This document shows positions 21,554 to 33,517 of a stretch of 64,000 nt of DNA, in pieces. This DNA comes from Eustoma russellianum (Eukaryota > Streptophyta > Magnoliopsida > Gentianales > Gentianaceae), in assembly GCA_036186865.1 (NCBI GenBank), contig AP025047.1, positions 29,917,333 through 29,981,332 on the forward strand, written 5' to 3'. The position numbers were made by a program, and so were the translations under genes. The notes under the pieces were generated by a model. That model ran no database searches. It saw nothing but the letters and a program-made list of their open reading frames with translations, and was not told the origin of the DNA. Numbering within the stretch: the first letter of the stretch is position 1; each line of letters starts with the position of its first letter.

Positions 21554-22747
21554 GAAACTAGGCAACTCGCCTAGACCACAACCAAGAAATGCCAACCCCT
21601 CGAATTCTAGCCTTCAAAGAACTTCCTTGCTCCTCAAAGAATTCTTGTAGGAAGTATGATGCACTACAACACCATCAGCTAACCCTCCAAGGTCTGGATT
21701 TCTTCAAACAAGAAGCACCCTTGTTTCTTGACCAACAATCTACACAGCCTCTAACAATCTTCACTCAACAAGAAGAAGACTCTTCTTCTTCTTTACAACA
21801 CAACTCTTAACAATAAAGTAAAATATACAATGATATAACTATTTTGGGAGCTTAAACTTTGAGAGAAACTTGAGAGCTTTGATGATAGAAAGTTGGAGAT
21901 GAAAGAGATAAAACCCTTGTTTTATCAAACTGCTCTTTTAGTCGTTGGTTGCCCTTGCAGGAGCCAATAATGGGCTTTGTCTTCTTATGATGACATGTCT
22001 TCATCTTTGGAGATCTTCTCTTGGATGATTATAAGCTTCTTGAGGAAGCTTCTTCTTGAAAGCTCAAAGAGGAAAGATGATCTTCTCCAAGAGAGAGAGA
22101 ACATGTGAAGTTGCACCAAAAAGGAGGGTACGAATTTCAAGTAAACATTAGAAAGTGCAGCATAAAACATTTGTAACATAAGTCACATGAAGTGTCTAAT
22201 TTGTTTTATGAATAGGCGTTCAATGTAATATGGAGCACCTTAAGTGTTATTGAACTGGCAGTCAATGTGACATAAAGCGCCTTAAGTGAATGAGAAGCAC
22301 TTGTTCAATGTCACATGAAGCGTCTGTTTTAGGTATCAGAACCCGTTCGAAGTCACATAAAATGCCTAATCTCAGCCTTCATACTTGTTCGAAGTAATTC
22401 TGACTTTTACCAAAAGTAACTTGATATTTGTGCCCATTTTGGAGGAAAAAGTTCTTTTGACTTTGTAATACACATGAAGCACCTATTTAGGCGTTCAAAG
22501 TGTACTGTTTTTTGACTTGACACATGAAGCACTTGATGTAGGCATTTGAAGTATATTGGACTTCAAACACTTCACATGAAGCAGCTTATGTAGGCGTTCG
22601 AAGTGTATTGACTTCCAGACACTTCACATGAGGCGCCTTATGCAAGCGTTTGAAGTATACTGACCATCAAACACTTCATATTAAGCGCATAATCTGGCGT
22701 TCTAAGTGTCAATTGTGTAAATCATCTAAACTTAACATATTCCAACA
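21554..22747 (+). other. Possible remainder of LTR X
   Basis: If LTR Y landed in LTR X, this stretch would be the rest of LTR X, ending ATATTCCAACA at 22747. The LTR-like feel of the sequence and a CAACA terminus are the only support. I found no matching TSD. The second half is a degenerate tandem repeat, listed separately. No protein is recognised. Confidence 0.3.
22190..22715. repeat. Degenerate minisatellite of 45-65 bp units
   Basis: Words of the type CACATGAAGCGCCT and GTAGGCGTTCGAAGTGTA alternate about ten times, best preserved at 22470-22715. The ACTTCACATGAAGC / GCGTTCGAAGTG pair is weakly self-complementary. Confidence 0.75.
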
Positions 22748-23434
22748 GCGTGGTTGCAACATACAAGCAATTATCAAATAGTCACTATAGAAACAAGTCC
22801 AGCCAAGATGCATCGAGTTCGGCTAAGATACACTAAAATGATTTAAGTAATGATCGTGTTGAGAAATAAGACAAGTGGACAAAGTCAGTCAGGGAGCTGT
22901 GCTGAACTAAGGAAAAGGATAGACAATATAAGGTCGTGCTGAACTGAAGAAGAGCTAAGGTGAAATAGATAAAGTAAGGTTGTGTTGAACTGAAGAGGAC
23001 CTGAGGTGAAGAGAAGCACAGAACTAAGACGAACTGAAGACAGCAAAGAAGCTAAAGTGAAAAGGTGTTGAGCCGAGGTGACGAGGTGAAGCACAAGTCA
23101 GGAAGCAACACTAAGGCCAAGCTACTATACTTTGTAAATATTGTAACTTAGAATAAGTCCGAGCCGACCAGGTAACTAGCTGTTACGTTTATAGACGTTA
23201 GAAAACACTGTAGCTGAACAGTGACCACTGCACAAGTAGAAAAATAAAGTCGTTTGGAGTAAAATGACCCTTATAAAAAAGAAGAAACCGTGTAAATTTA
23301 AACCTTAATTTGAATGAATGTTAAATTCTTTCAATCTAGACAGTAACACAAAAAGTAAATTAGCATTGTTTGGAGCAATGCATATAATTGGTAATTAAGA
23401 TTAGGGTGAGGTTAATGGCCACCCAGCTTCTCAC
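22748..23434. other. Unassigned DNA with degenerate purine-rich repeats
   Basis: 22900-23110 repeats words such as GTGCTGAACTGAAGA and GAGCTAAGGTGAA, purine-rich on this strand. No protein is recognised. 23430-23434 (CTCAC) is the left TSD of the next element. Confidence 0.5.
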
Positions 23435-23709
23435 TACAGAAATATACCGTGTAAACATACATACTGTATACATGGAAATACATTGTACAATTGTAAAATA
23501 AATTTATATACATGTACTATACGGTTATACATAAAAATAGGTTAAATATCACTGATTTACTCATAATAAGAAAATATAGATGTTGGTATTTTTCTAACCG
23601 TTAGAGGCTAGGGCTTGCTCCCATATATAAAGAGCATCATTTGTATATTGAAACTAAATATGAAAAATACTTACATTCAGCCTCCAATTTGTTCTTCTAG
23701 TTTTCTACA
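23435..23709 (+). repeat. 5' LTR of the outer copia element (275 bp)
   Basis: It runs from TACAGAAATATA to AGTTTTCTACA and has the TATA-like CATATATAAAGAG near 23622. It matches 45138-45401 with scattered changes and a small deletion in the right copy. Both copies start TA instead of the usual TG. Confidence 0.92.
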
Positions 23710-23722
23710 TGGTGTCAGAGCC
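23710..23722 (+). other. Primer binding site of the outer copia element
   Basis: TGGTGTCAGAGCC directly follows the LTR. It is the methionine-type site with one change. Confidence 0.9.
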
Positions 23723-26700
23723 ATGAACATCCTTGAAGAACAAGCTGCTACTTGTGAAGAAGATATACCATGTTGTTGATGGTTCAACTGCTTTCACTTC
23801 TCAAGGCAAGAACATTCATGCCTCAATCACTTCTTCCAAGCAACTCTTCAAGGGCTAGTATGAATGCACAGATATCTTCTGTGGCGTCAACTGAACCTAG
23901 TGATGTCTTCCAAGCCTCATAGCTTCTTCTTCTCAGAAAAATGGCAAAAATCTATTGATGCATATCCTCTTCCTCATTAAGGTCGTAGAGCCACAAACCT
24001 TTTTTTAACAAGACCAAAGAATCTTCAAGGCCATAGAGCCACAAATCTTTCAAAGGCCATAGAGTCGTAAATCCTTTAAGGCTATATAACTTATTCTTTA
24101 TCAAAGGCCAAGGATATCAAATCCCTCATAGCCATTTCATGAAAAAAAAATAAGCAAGATTCTTCTGAGCTATGAACAAGGATTCCTCTAAGCCACTGTG
24201 TGGACAAGTATCCCACTGAATCATAGATATGGACTCCTTTGAGCCATTTTATAAGAACAAACAAATGGACAAGATCTCTTTGAACTATGAACAAAGATTT
24301 CTTTAAGCCACTGTGGACAAGCATTCCGCTGAGTCATAGACATGGATTCTTTTGAGCCAAAACCTTTTAATAGGCCATAAAGACGAAAAATCTTTCATGT
24401 CACAGAGCCACAAATTTTTTTATTAAATCCATAGAGTCTTCAATAGGCCATAGAGTCTGGGCCATTGAGACGAAACATTCAAGAGGTTATTGAACCTTAG
24501 CCATAGAGCCGGAAAATTCAAACAATTGCGAGACAGATACAAGTTGCCTTGCGGAAGCTCTATTGGAGAGACAGATACACATGTTTCTATACATATAATA
24601 AGCGCCTATGGTTATGTTGCTCATGAATATGCCAAAAAACTGGTTGTATATTGATAGGTTGTTGAGCCTTCAAAATAACTTGACTCACCATTTCTAGACT
24701 GGAAGAGCTTTATGTTTGTACTCTTCTTGCAATCTGTCTAGTGCATGAGGTTTAAAATTGGATATTTGGTGGATAAATTGTTGCATAGTACTTTTTTTGA
24801 GATCATTCAAGAGGATATTCAAGCAAGGCAATGTTTATGTTCTTCTTTTGCTGAGCTTTGTGATGGTGACAACAAAACAATGCCAGAATTTTGACACTGA
24901 AATAATTATGGAGAAGTGATGATGAATTTGTAATTATTTAAGACAATTTGAAGATGGATTAGATGAGAAGATCCGACAAAATAGAAGAAAAAGAGAAGTG
25001 TAACGGTGAAAAAGAGTAAGAAAGAGGTTTGGTGAAAGAAGTAGGGTGAGAGAGAAGCTGGAGAGGAGGAGAGAAGAAAATGAGGGGGAGAGAATAGAGA
25101 GAGAATACATATTGGGGAGAAGAAAATAACGTGTTTTAGTTTTTTTGAAGAAAAAAGGAAAAAGAAACGTGATTACGGAAAATGAGGAGGCAGATAAGAG
25201 AGAGAGAGAGAGAGAGTATCTATGGTTAAAAGCAAATATAAGACAAGTAATTTTTTGTGGATACTTGTTGTGATTGATACGTGTGAATTATAGTACACTT
25301 GTGAAGGTAAAGAGTAGGAAAAGTGGCAAGTTGTTGGATACTGAAGTGTCTCATTTTTCTCTTCCCCACCAAATTGAACAAAATCTCAAACCCTAGATTA
25401 ACCCTACATTATTTCAGTAGCAGCATCCAAGAAATCAATGACCTAGTCCAAGTAGAGAAATTCTTTTTTCCTCTCAAATCTTATCTTTTTATTCTGAATT
25501 TCATTCCTTTTACTTCAATTGTGCTAACACCTTCCTCAGTTGTGCGTTTATTATAACTCCTCCATCTCCATCTTCTTGTCTTTCATCGGCTTATGTCCTT
25601 AAGCTTGCTCATTTATGTATCTAGGACATTTGTGTACCTCAGCTTTTGTTGCCAAACCCCTCCATTTCTGAGCCCGATCCTGTGAAAAAGAATCAAGTGT
25701 GCTGGATATGGATATTCAAAGTTAAGAACCATACAATAGACGGTGTGGATGAGGGGAGCTACCCTTAGAGACTTGTTCAGCACAAATGAACGGCCAAGTT
25801 TGACAAACTGTTGGCTTGGACGGTGTATGATTCTTCTCTGCCAAATGAGCACAAGGGAAAAAAGATATGCCTATCAATGTTGCAGTATGATAAATGAGCT
25901 CCATAACATCGAGTCAGGTATATCAAACTTTAAGTATGTGTTGTTGTTGAATGAGAAATGTGCGGGAAGAAATTAAGGACTAGGCAAAGTCTAGGGAACT
26001 TGGTGTTAGTATCAGCATGCTACATGAGTCTTTAGGCATGTTTGAGAACATTATAAAGATCATATCAATATCGACTCAGGTATTCTTCTTTGAAGACACT
26101 TCCCCTTGAATACAGGGATCTAAGATCATATTGCAATTATGGTATTTTCTATCTCATTTGGCATATTTGAATAAGCTTGTTCCTTTTTGTTGTCCTTTGA
26201 AAAAAAATGTTCAAGGGTTGTTTCTCTCTATATCATCCTCTGAATTGGTAAAAACATGACTGTCTCTTTTTGGTATTAATATTTTTTTGTTTGAGGACAG
26301 TCAATGTTCACATCATATTCGTGTGGTTGTTTTTCATTTTCTCTCCTGTTTCAATCAGTTGCTTATGTCGGGTATTTTCATTTACCTTTCTATCTGAACC
26401 ATCTTATCCATGGGATAGCTTTTGTGATTGTCTTTTTTTGTACTATGTAAGCATTACATGTAATATTCTATCCTTGGTCCTCGTGTTGTAAGAATGCAAG
26501 GGATAGTAAGCATTTTGTCCTTTCATTTTTTATGTTTGAACGGTGTTTGCTGTTTTCTTTTTTAGGTTAAAATCTTTTTAATTTTTTAAAAAAATGAAAT
26601 ACCTACAACTAATCAATTAAGCGGTTGGCTACTGTCTCTTATTTCGCACACTCTACCATTGTTAAACTCTTTGTTGCTATCTCAATATCTATGGATACTT

Positions 26701-27021
26701 GCTTCCTTGTCTGACATCCACTATTACTAGATTGGCCACTTTAGGATTCATATTTACAATATGGAAGCTATACTTTGTGCCTTGACGTACCATGACACAT
26801 GAGTTTGTTAGATTTTTCCAATTAATTGACACTTGGTGAGAATTTTAAACCATCTTTCAAAATAGTTGTATGCCCCATATGATGCAGCCATATCAAGGAT
26901 AAAAATGAAAAATTTTGAACTCAAGTCCAAGACCAATCAAGATAAAATTTCACCCCACTTTTTGAAGATATATCCAAGCTTATCCCAACTTTAAAATTTG
27001 AATCAAGAGTCTTCCAATGTG
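23723..27021 (+). other. Left internal part of the outer copia element, mostly unrecognised
   Basis: No gag domain can be read with confidence. The first kilobase includes a tandem repeat (listed separately). 25000-25220 is purine-rich with a (GA)n run at 25198-25217. 25310-26110 has a gene-like look: AAACCCTAG near a pyrimidine-rich leader, then short open segments ending in AG|GT, such as a frame around 25940-26080 containing SRELGVSISMLHESLGMFEN. I cannot identify that protein, and it may be captured host sequence or chance. 27022-27026 (CCTAC) is the left TSD of the nested element. Confidence 0.45.
24000..24540 (+). repeat. Degenerate tandem repeats of a GCCATAGAGCC word
   Basis: GGCCATAGAGCCACAAA and variants recur every 30-40 bp at 24025-24090 and 24370-24510. 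Between them a unit of about 125 bp (GAGCTATGAACAAG ... AAGCCACTGTG ... ATGGACT) is present twice, near 24155 and 24280. Confidence 0.75.
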
Positions 27022-28114
27022 CCTACTTTTGGACCGTGCACCTGTAATAAAACACCACTAGAGGGGAGGTGAATAGTGGTTAGCGGAACTTACACTACTA
27101 CCCTTGATAAAAATCCCTATTGAAAACAGAATCTGAGACCATCTCAGACTCAGAACCCGTTTTTGAAAAATTCAAAAATCCTTATGCACAACTCCAAAAA
27201 TTATGCAAAATTTCCAAAACTTACCTTCAATGTGTTAACAAGACTCTGTCCAAAACTCAGACAAAAATAAGATTATTTGGCCCTTCAAAAAAATAAAAAT
27301 ATTCAGATGGTCAATCTGGACAAAACTGGACAGAATATTGCTGAAATTGGAAAACGTGTTTCTCTTGGAATACTCAACCAAAAAGGTTGAACTTTATGTC
27401 AAAACACTTCTAAGGATGTCTAGCTTATGATTCCAAAAGACCCTGACCTTAATCAATTCTTGGTTAAACCGAATTCAAGTTTTTCTCAAAACTGGTCAGA
27501 TTGCATATAGACTGCAGCAGTTATCTTGCAAAGATTGAAAGACTAACTTTCTCTTCCTCAAATCAAGTGATTCTTATTGCAAATGAAAGCTAACCGTCTG
27601 AAGTATAACTCCACCAAAAATCACGAATTTTGGAAGTGTTTATCTATTTTTTCAAAACGTGTAAATATGTGTGAAAACTGCAGTGAAAACAGACAGAAAA
27701 CAGAAATGTAGAAACAAGACAAGAACACTGAGGATTTATCCTTGTTCGGTCAATGTGACATACTAGTCCCAAGGAACACCTTTCCTTGGATTTCTCTATA
27801 GTATGAACCAAATTACAACAAGAACCAAGCTTGATCCTTGGGTTAAACACCAACCTTATTCAAGACTTGGTTGAACGCCTTCTACGCAACACTGAGTTGT
27901 AACACCTCTACCACCTATTGATGTAGCCTTATAGAATTGGCTAATCAATCTTACAAATAAAGCTCAAGAGGCTTGTAGCTCTCCAACAAATACAACCAGA
28001 ACACCTTGGCTACAAAGAATGAAACAAGAATGACAAGAAGAAGATAGCTAGACAAATCAACTATTGCTTTCAAGTGAGCTTCAAGTGTATTCTTCTCCTT
28101 CATCCTTTGCCTCC

Positions 28115-28124
28115 TTTTTATAGT
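28115..28124 (-). promoter_or_regulatory. TATA-like box in the left palindrome arm
   Basis: CTATAAAAAG on the minus strand, followed by GGAGGCAAAGGATGAAG, is the arm copy of the plus-strand box at 30392. It would direct transcription leftwards, out of the element. Confidence 0.5.
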
Positions 28125-29185
28125 GTGAAATGGCTCTTGAAGATAAGACCTCCAATGTGTCACCGTCTTCATCATCAAGTCTTAGTTGTCTTCACATCAT
28201 TGGTTGGCCTTGTACACTTGGCAACATCAATCAAAATGATTGGACCACCTTGGAACACTTTATGTTGGCCGATTTTTCTACCTTGGCATGTCTTAATTAT
28301 CCTTTGCAAAATGAAGATAATAAGAAGAAGATAGAATGGAATATTCGTCCACTATCCCCTCAACTCCTTAGCTTGAGATGTGGCATGGTGGAGTTGAAAA
28401 ATTCAAATCAAAAACAGCTCCCAGAATAGTCATCATAGCCATTTTTTTCAAATGAGAATTTCCAAGTTGGCAATTTTGCCAACTAGCTTCTTTTTGGTTG
28501 GTCCACTTGTCACCAAGCCATAAAATGAATAACATATCCTCTCCAGAACCATATGCACGTTTTTCAACATATATACATGTAAATCAACTCAGATTTTTGA
28601 AGAAAAAATCAACAAATAATAGTTGACAAGATTATGTCAACATGTAACACCAAAATTCCAACTATTTCTTCTTGTATGTTGTGATCATTTTTACACCTTG
28701 AACACCTTTATATTCTCTTAAATATGATGACAAATATACTCCAATAACATAAAGAAAAAGATCTTCAAGAAAAAAATAGAATGTGACATCACAACTCGCC
28801 ACATATCCCGCTACCGTCGATAATATCATCAATTAAGAGAATAAGATAAAGAACCACCAAATAATCCTCAAGATAATCATTGCTCAACTCCAATATGAAG
28901 ATAAGAATATTCTCAAGAGATTTCTTGAGTGAAAATATGAAAAATACCCTCAGTGGTGAAATGACCAAAATGCCCCTGGTGAGAGAAAACTCCAGAAATG
29001 AGCCCCATGGTCAGAAATGAATATAATAACAACTTTTTGGTAAGCTTTAGAAACTTCCAAGGCACATTAGTCACAAGACATGTATATTTTTTAAAATCAC
29101 ATAATAATCACATAATGAACATATATAAAACATGTGCAAATGAAAACAACCACTTTATCATATTTTAGAAAAATATTTCTAAAAA

Positions 29186-29460
29186 CCCTAGACATCGATC
29201 GATCGAAGTGCCTCAGCTTCAGAGATCAATGTCTCACAGTGAGTTTCAGAATTTGTCTCTGACTTACATCGATCGATCGAAGTGAGGGTTCGATGTATAC
29301 ATCGATCAATCGATGTGTCTCAGGTTTAAAGATCGATGTCTCACAGCAAGATCTTGAACTTTCTCTGCCTTACATAGATTGATCGATGTGAGGGATCGAA
29401 GTACATCGATCGATCGAAGTGCAACAACCTAAGAGATCGATGTCATTTTTCTCAATTTTT
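29186..29460. repeat. ATCGATCGATCGAAGTG repeats in the palindrome loop
   Basis: ACATCGATCGATCGAAGTG and close variants occur at about 29193, 29267, 29298 (variant), 29374 (variant) and 29407, with GAGATCGATGTC-type words between them. Each word is nearly self-complementary. They lie only in the unpaired loop. Confidence 0.85.
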
Positions 29461-30391
29461 TCAACTTTTAATCACATATAACACCATGTTAACATTTTTA
29501 TGACAAATGTGTTATTGTATCTATTTCTGACCATCCAGGTCGTTTCTGGAGTTTTCTCTCACCAAGGGCATTTTGGTTATTTTACCCTTGAAGGTATTTT
29601 TGGTATTTTCACTCAAAGAATCTCTTGAGTATATTCTTATCTTCATTCTGGAGTTGAGTTATGGTTATCTTGAAGATTATATGATGGTTTTATATTATTT
29701 TTCTTAAATGATGGTATTATCGACAGTAGCGGGATATGTGACGGGTTCTGATGTCATATTCTATTTCTTTCTTTAAGACATTTTTCTATATGTTATTGGA
29801 ATATATTTATCATCATATTTCAGAGAATCTATAGGTGTTCAAGGTGTAGAAATGATCACAAAATACATGAAGAAATAGTGGAAATTTTGGTGTTACATGT
29901 TGACATAATCTTGTCAACTATTATTTGTTGATGGCTTCTTAAAAAATTTGAGTTGATATAATATGTTGAAAAACGTGCATATGGAGTTGGAGATGATATG
30001 TTATTCATTTTATGGCTTGGTGACAAGTGGACCAACCAAAAAGAAGCTAGTTGGAAATTATCATTTGAACCCAACGGCTACTATGGAGATTTTTAGAGCT
30101 GTTTTGGTTTGAATTTTTCAATCCCTACATGCCTATTCTCAAGCCACGGAGTTGAGGGGATAATGGAGGAATATGTCATTCAATCTTATTCTTATTATCT
30201 TCATTTTGTAAATGATAATTAAGATATTCCAAGGTGTAAAATTCGGCCAACATAAGTGTTCCAAGGTGGACCAATCATTTTGCTTTATGTTGCTAAGTGT
30301 ACAAGGCCAACCAATGATGTAAAGACACTTAATAATTGATGATGAAGGTGGTGACACATTGGATGTCTTATCTCCAAGGCTCATTTCACAC

Positions 30392-30399
30392 TATAAATA
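30392..30399 (+). promoter_or_regulatory. TATA-like box in the right palindrome arm
   Basis: TATAAATA preceded by CACAC and followed by GGAGGCAAAGG, about 30 bp before a likely leader. It would direct transcription rightwards, antisense to the element's own genes. Confidence 0.5.
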
Positions 30400-31825
30400 G
30401 GAGGCAAAGGATGAAGAAGAAGAATACACTTGAAGCTCACTTGAAAGCAATAGTTGATTTCTCTAGCTATCTTCTTCTTGTCATTCTTGTTCCATTCTTT
30501 GTAGCCAAGGTCTTCTTGTTGTATTTGTTGGAGAGCTACAAACCTCTTAGCTTTATTTGTAAGATTGATTAGCCAATTCTATAAAGCTACATCAATAGGT
30601 GGTAGAGGTGTTACAACTCAGTGTTGCGTAGAAGGCGTTCAACCAAGTCTTGAATAGGGTTGGTGTTTAACCCAAGGATCAAGCTTGGTTCTTGTTGTAA
30701 TTTGGTTCATACCATAGAGAAATCCAAGGAAAGGTGTTCCTTGCGACTGGAGTAGGTCACATTGACCGAACAAAGATAAATCCTCAGTGTTCTTGTCTTG
30801 TTTCTACATTTCTGTTTTTTGCCTGTTTTCACTGTAGTTTTGACACAACAAGAATCTCGTGATTTTTGGTAGAGTTATACTTCAGACGGTTCGCTTTCAT
30901 TTGCAACAAGAATCACTTGATTTGAGCAAGAGAAAGTTAGTCTTTCAATCTTTGCAAGATAACTGCTGTAATCTGGATGCAATCTAACCAGTTTTGAGAA
31001 AAACTTGAATTTGGTTTAACCAAGAATTGATTAAGGTCAGGGCATTTCGGAATCATAAACTAGACATCCTGAGGAGTTTTTTGACATAAAGTTCGACCTT
31101 TTTTTGTTAAGTATTCAAAGAGAAATACGTTTTTCAATTTCATCAACATTCTGTCCAATTCTGTCCAGATTGACCATCTGAATCTTTTTATTTGTTTGAA
31201 TGGTCAAATGATCTTTTGTTTGTCTGATTTTTGGATATAGTCTTTTTAACAACTTGAAGTTAAGATCTGGAAATTTTCATAATTTTTGGAGTTGTGTACA
31301 AGGATTTTTGAATTTTTCAAAAACTGGTTCGGAATCTGAGGTAGTCTCATATTCTGTTTTCAAAAGAGTTTTTAATTAAGGGTAGTAGTGTAATTTCCGC
31401 TGACCACTATTCACCACCCTCTAGTGGTGTTTATTGCAGGTAGGAGTTTTTGGACATAAAGTTCGACCTTTTTGGTTGAGTATTCCAAGAGAAACACGCT
31501 TTCTAATTTCAGCAATATTCTATCCAATTCTGTTCAGATTGACCATATGAATCTTTTTATTTGTTTGAAGGGGCAAAAGATCTTATTTTTGTCTAATTTT
31601 TGGACAGAGTCTTTTCAACGCATTGAAGTTAAGTTCGAAATTGTCATAATTTTTGGAGTTGTGTACAAGGATTTTTGAATTTTTTAAAAATTGGTTCTGA
31701 ATCTGAGGTAGTCTCAGATTCTTTTTTCAAAGGGTTTTTTAATCAAGGGTAGTAGTGTAATTTTCCGCTAACCACTATTCATCCCCCTCTAGTGGTGTTT
31801 ATTGCAGGTGCACGGTTCAACACCA

Positions 31826-33420
31826 TCAATTCCTAGATTGACTAGGTTCACCCTCATCTTGTTCAAATGTTTCATTTGTCTGAACATTATCATATTTAAT
31901 TGGATCATTAGTTGTATTATCTTCCAATTGCAAAATTTCTTTATTTATTTCATCTAAGGGTTCATGCATGTCTTTTTTAGGGAGAGTTGTATCTAGACGA
32001 TCAAAGTACATGCTCAGGTAATATATTATCATCATCAAACATATTTTCAACATTATTCTCATGTTTATGTTGAGTTTTATCACTAACTTCAAAATATGCA
32101 TTTTCATTGAATTTCACATGTATAGATTCAATAATTTTTCTAGATGCAGGATTATAACATCTATATGCTCTTGAATTAGTTGAATAACCAACAAATATGC
32201 ATTCAATAGAATTTTGTTCAAACTTGTCTAGATTATCCTTAGTGTTCAACACAAAACACTTACAACCAAAAATTCTAAGATAATCTACTTTAGGCTGTCT
32301 ATTGTTTAACAATTAATAAGGTGTTTTATTTAATTTCTTTCTAATAGAAAGTCTATTTATTATATAACATGCACAACTAACAGCTTCAGCCCATAAATAT
32401 TTTGGCACTTTGTTGTCCTAGTAATTTCTTGAATTGTTCTATTTTTACGTTTAACAACTCCATTGAGTTGTGGTGTTCTAGGTGGTGAGAATTCATGTCT
32501 TATTCCATGCAATTCAAAAAAATTAACTACATCTTTGTTTTCTCCATCTCTATCACTTCTAATTCTCTTAACATTTTCTTCATAAATATTTTTGAGTTGC
32601 TTGATAAGAGTTTCGATTGCTAATGGAGCATCGTCTTTGTGTGTTAAGAATAATGTCCATGTGTATCGTGAGTAATCATCTACTATGACATACACATAGT
32701 AGTGTCTACCTAGACGTCTTGTCCTACTTGGACCAAATAAGTCTAAGTGAAGCAATTCTAGTACATGACTAGTACTCACTTCATGTTTCGGTTTTAACGT
32801 TTCTTTAATGTGTTTTCTTTTAATACACATTTCACAAAGTTGAAAATTATCTAAGTCTAACTTAGGCATACCTCTACTTAAATTCTTCTTAGATAACTTT
32901 TCAATAGTTGAAATTCCTATGTGGCCTAATCATCTATGCCATAAGTTTACATCAAAGTCACGTGATATTAAATATTTAACCTTAGCATCTAACATGTTAT
33001 TTAGTGATAGTGTGTAAATGTTACCATCTCTATTTCTTTTTAATACAATTTCTCCTTTTTCATTTGTTATATCACAAGAATTGGGAAGAAAAGAAACATT
33101 ATATCCACAATCTATCAGTTGAGAAATGCTTAATAAATTATAAGAAAGATTACTTACTAACAACACATTTCGTATTTGAAATGTGTTAGGGTCCCCAATT
33201 GTTCATTTTCCAACAACTTGTCCTTTGTTGTTGTCACCGAATGTCACCTTTTCTCCATTCTCGATATGTTCCAACTCGGTGAATAGTTTAGGGTTACCCG
33301 TCATATGCCTTGAACATCCACTATCTAAAAACCATTTAGTTTTTAGATTCTTTGACTCTGCCTCCTTCTTGCATTCCTTGCGATTTTCCTACAATGGAGA
33401 CAAAGTTTTAGGTACCCTTT
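31826..33420 (-). pseudogene. Copia pol remnant: protease, pre-integrase and integrase
   Basis: On the minus strand: protease with WFLDSGCSRHMTG (about 33340-33300), then LLVSNLSYNLLSISQLIDCG and LWHR of the pre-integrase zinc domain, then the integrase core with LHLDLFGPSRTR (first Asp), IRSDRDGENKD (second Asp) and PQLNGVVKRKNRTIQE, where Lys replaces the third catalytic acid. The integrase end follows: YLRIFGCKCFV, FVGYSTNSRAYRCYN. The frames are split by shifts and stops near 32900, 32340 and 32050. The linker ends at 31826, four bases from the LTR, so RT and RNase H have been deleted. Integrase would insert cDNA into chromosomes. This copy cannot. Confidence 0.88.
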
Positions 33421-33517
33421 GTTTGGGTCCTTGAATGTTAGGAGCACCATCCTTGTTTAGATGTCCCTTAGGTATCCAAATTTGGACACACCTTCTAGGC
33501 ATATATTTGACATTATT

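Larger units (their letters stand above)
27027..31822 (-). repeat. 3' LTR, 4.8 kb, with a 2-kb-arm palindrome
   Basis: Left arm about 27035-29033 and right arm about 29515-31441 are reverse complements with many scattered mismatches. They start TGCACCTGTAATAAAACACC on the plus strand at the left and on the minus strand at the right. A 480-bp loop separates them. Right of the palindrome, 31442-31822 repeats the last 370 bp of the right arm and supplies the proper terminus TGCACGGTTCAACA. The left terminus TTTTGGACCGTGCACC is its counterpart, with TG mutated to TT. Small open frames in the two arms (28130-28429 plus and 30139-30384 minus) are arm copies of each other and not genes. Confidence 0.85.

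Noticed and set aside
23710..23722. tRNA gene fragment
   Set aside because: The TGGTGTCAGAGCC match is a primer binding site directly after an LTR. No cloverleaf can be formed around it.
28130..28429. Open frame with a matching copy at 30139-30384, suggesting a conserved protein
   Set aside because: The match is due to the palindrome arms. The frames diverge and have no recognisable domain.
27027..31822. Two independent head-to-head insertions instead of one foldback LTR
   Set aside because: The CCTAC duplication flanks the whole 27027-36464 unit, no TSD separates the arms, and the 761-bp LTR shows the same inverted ends.
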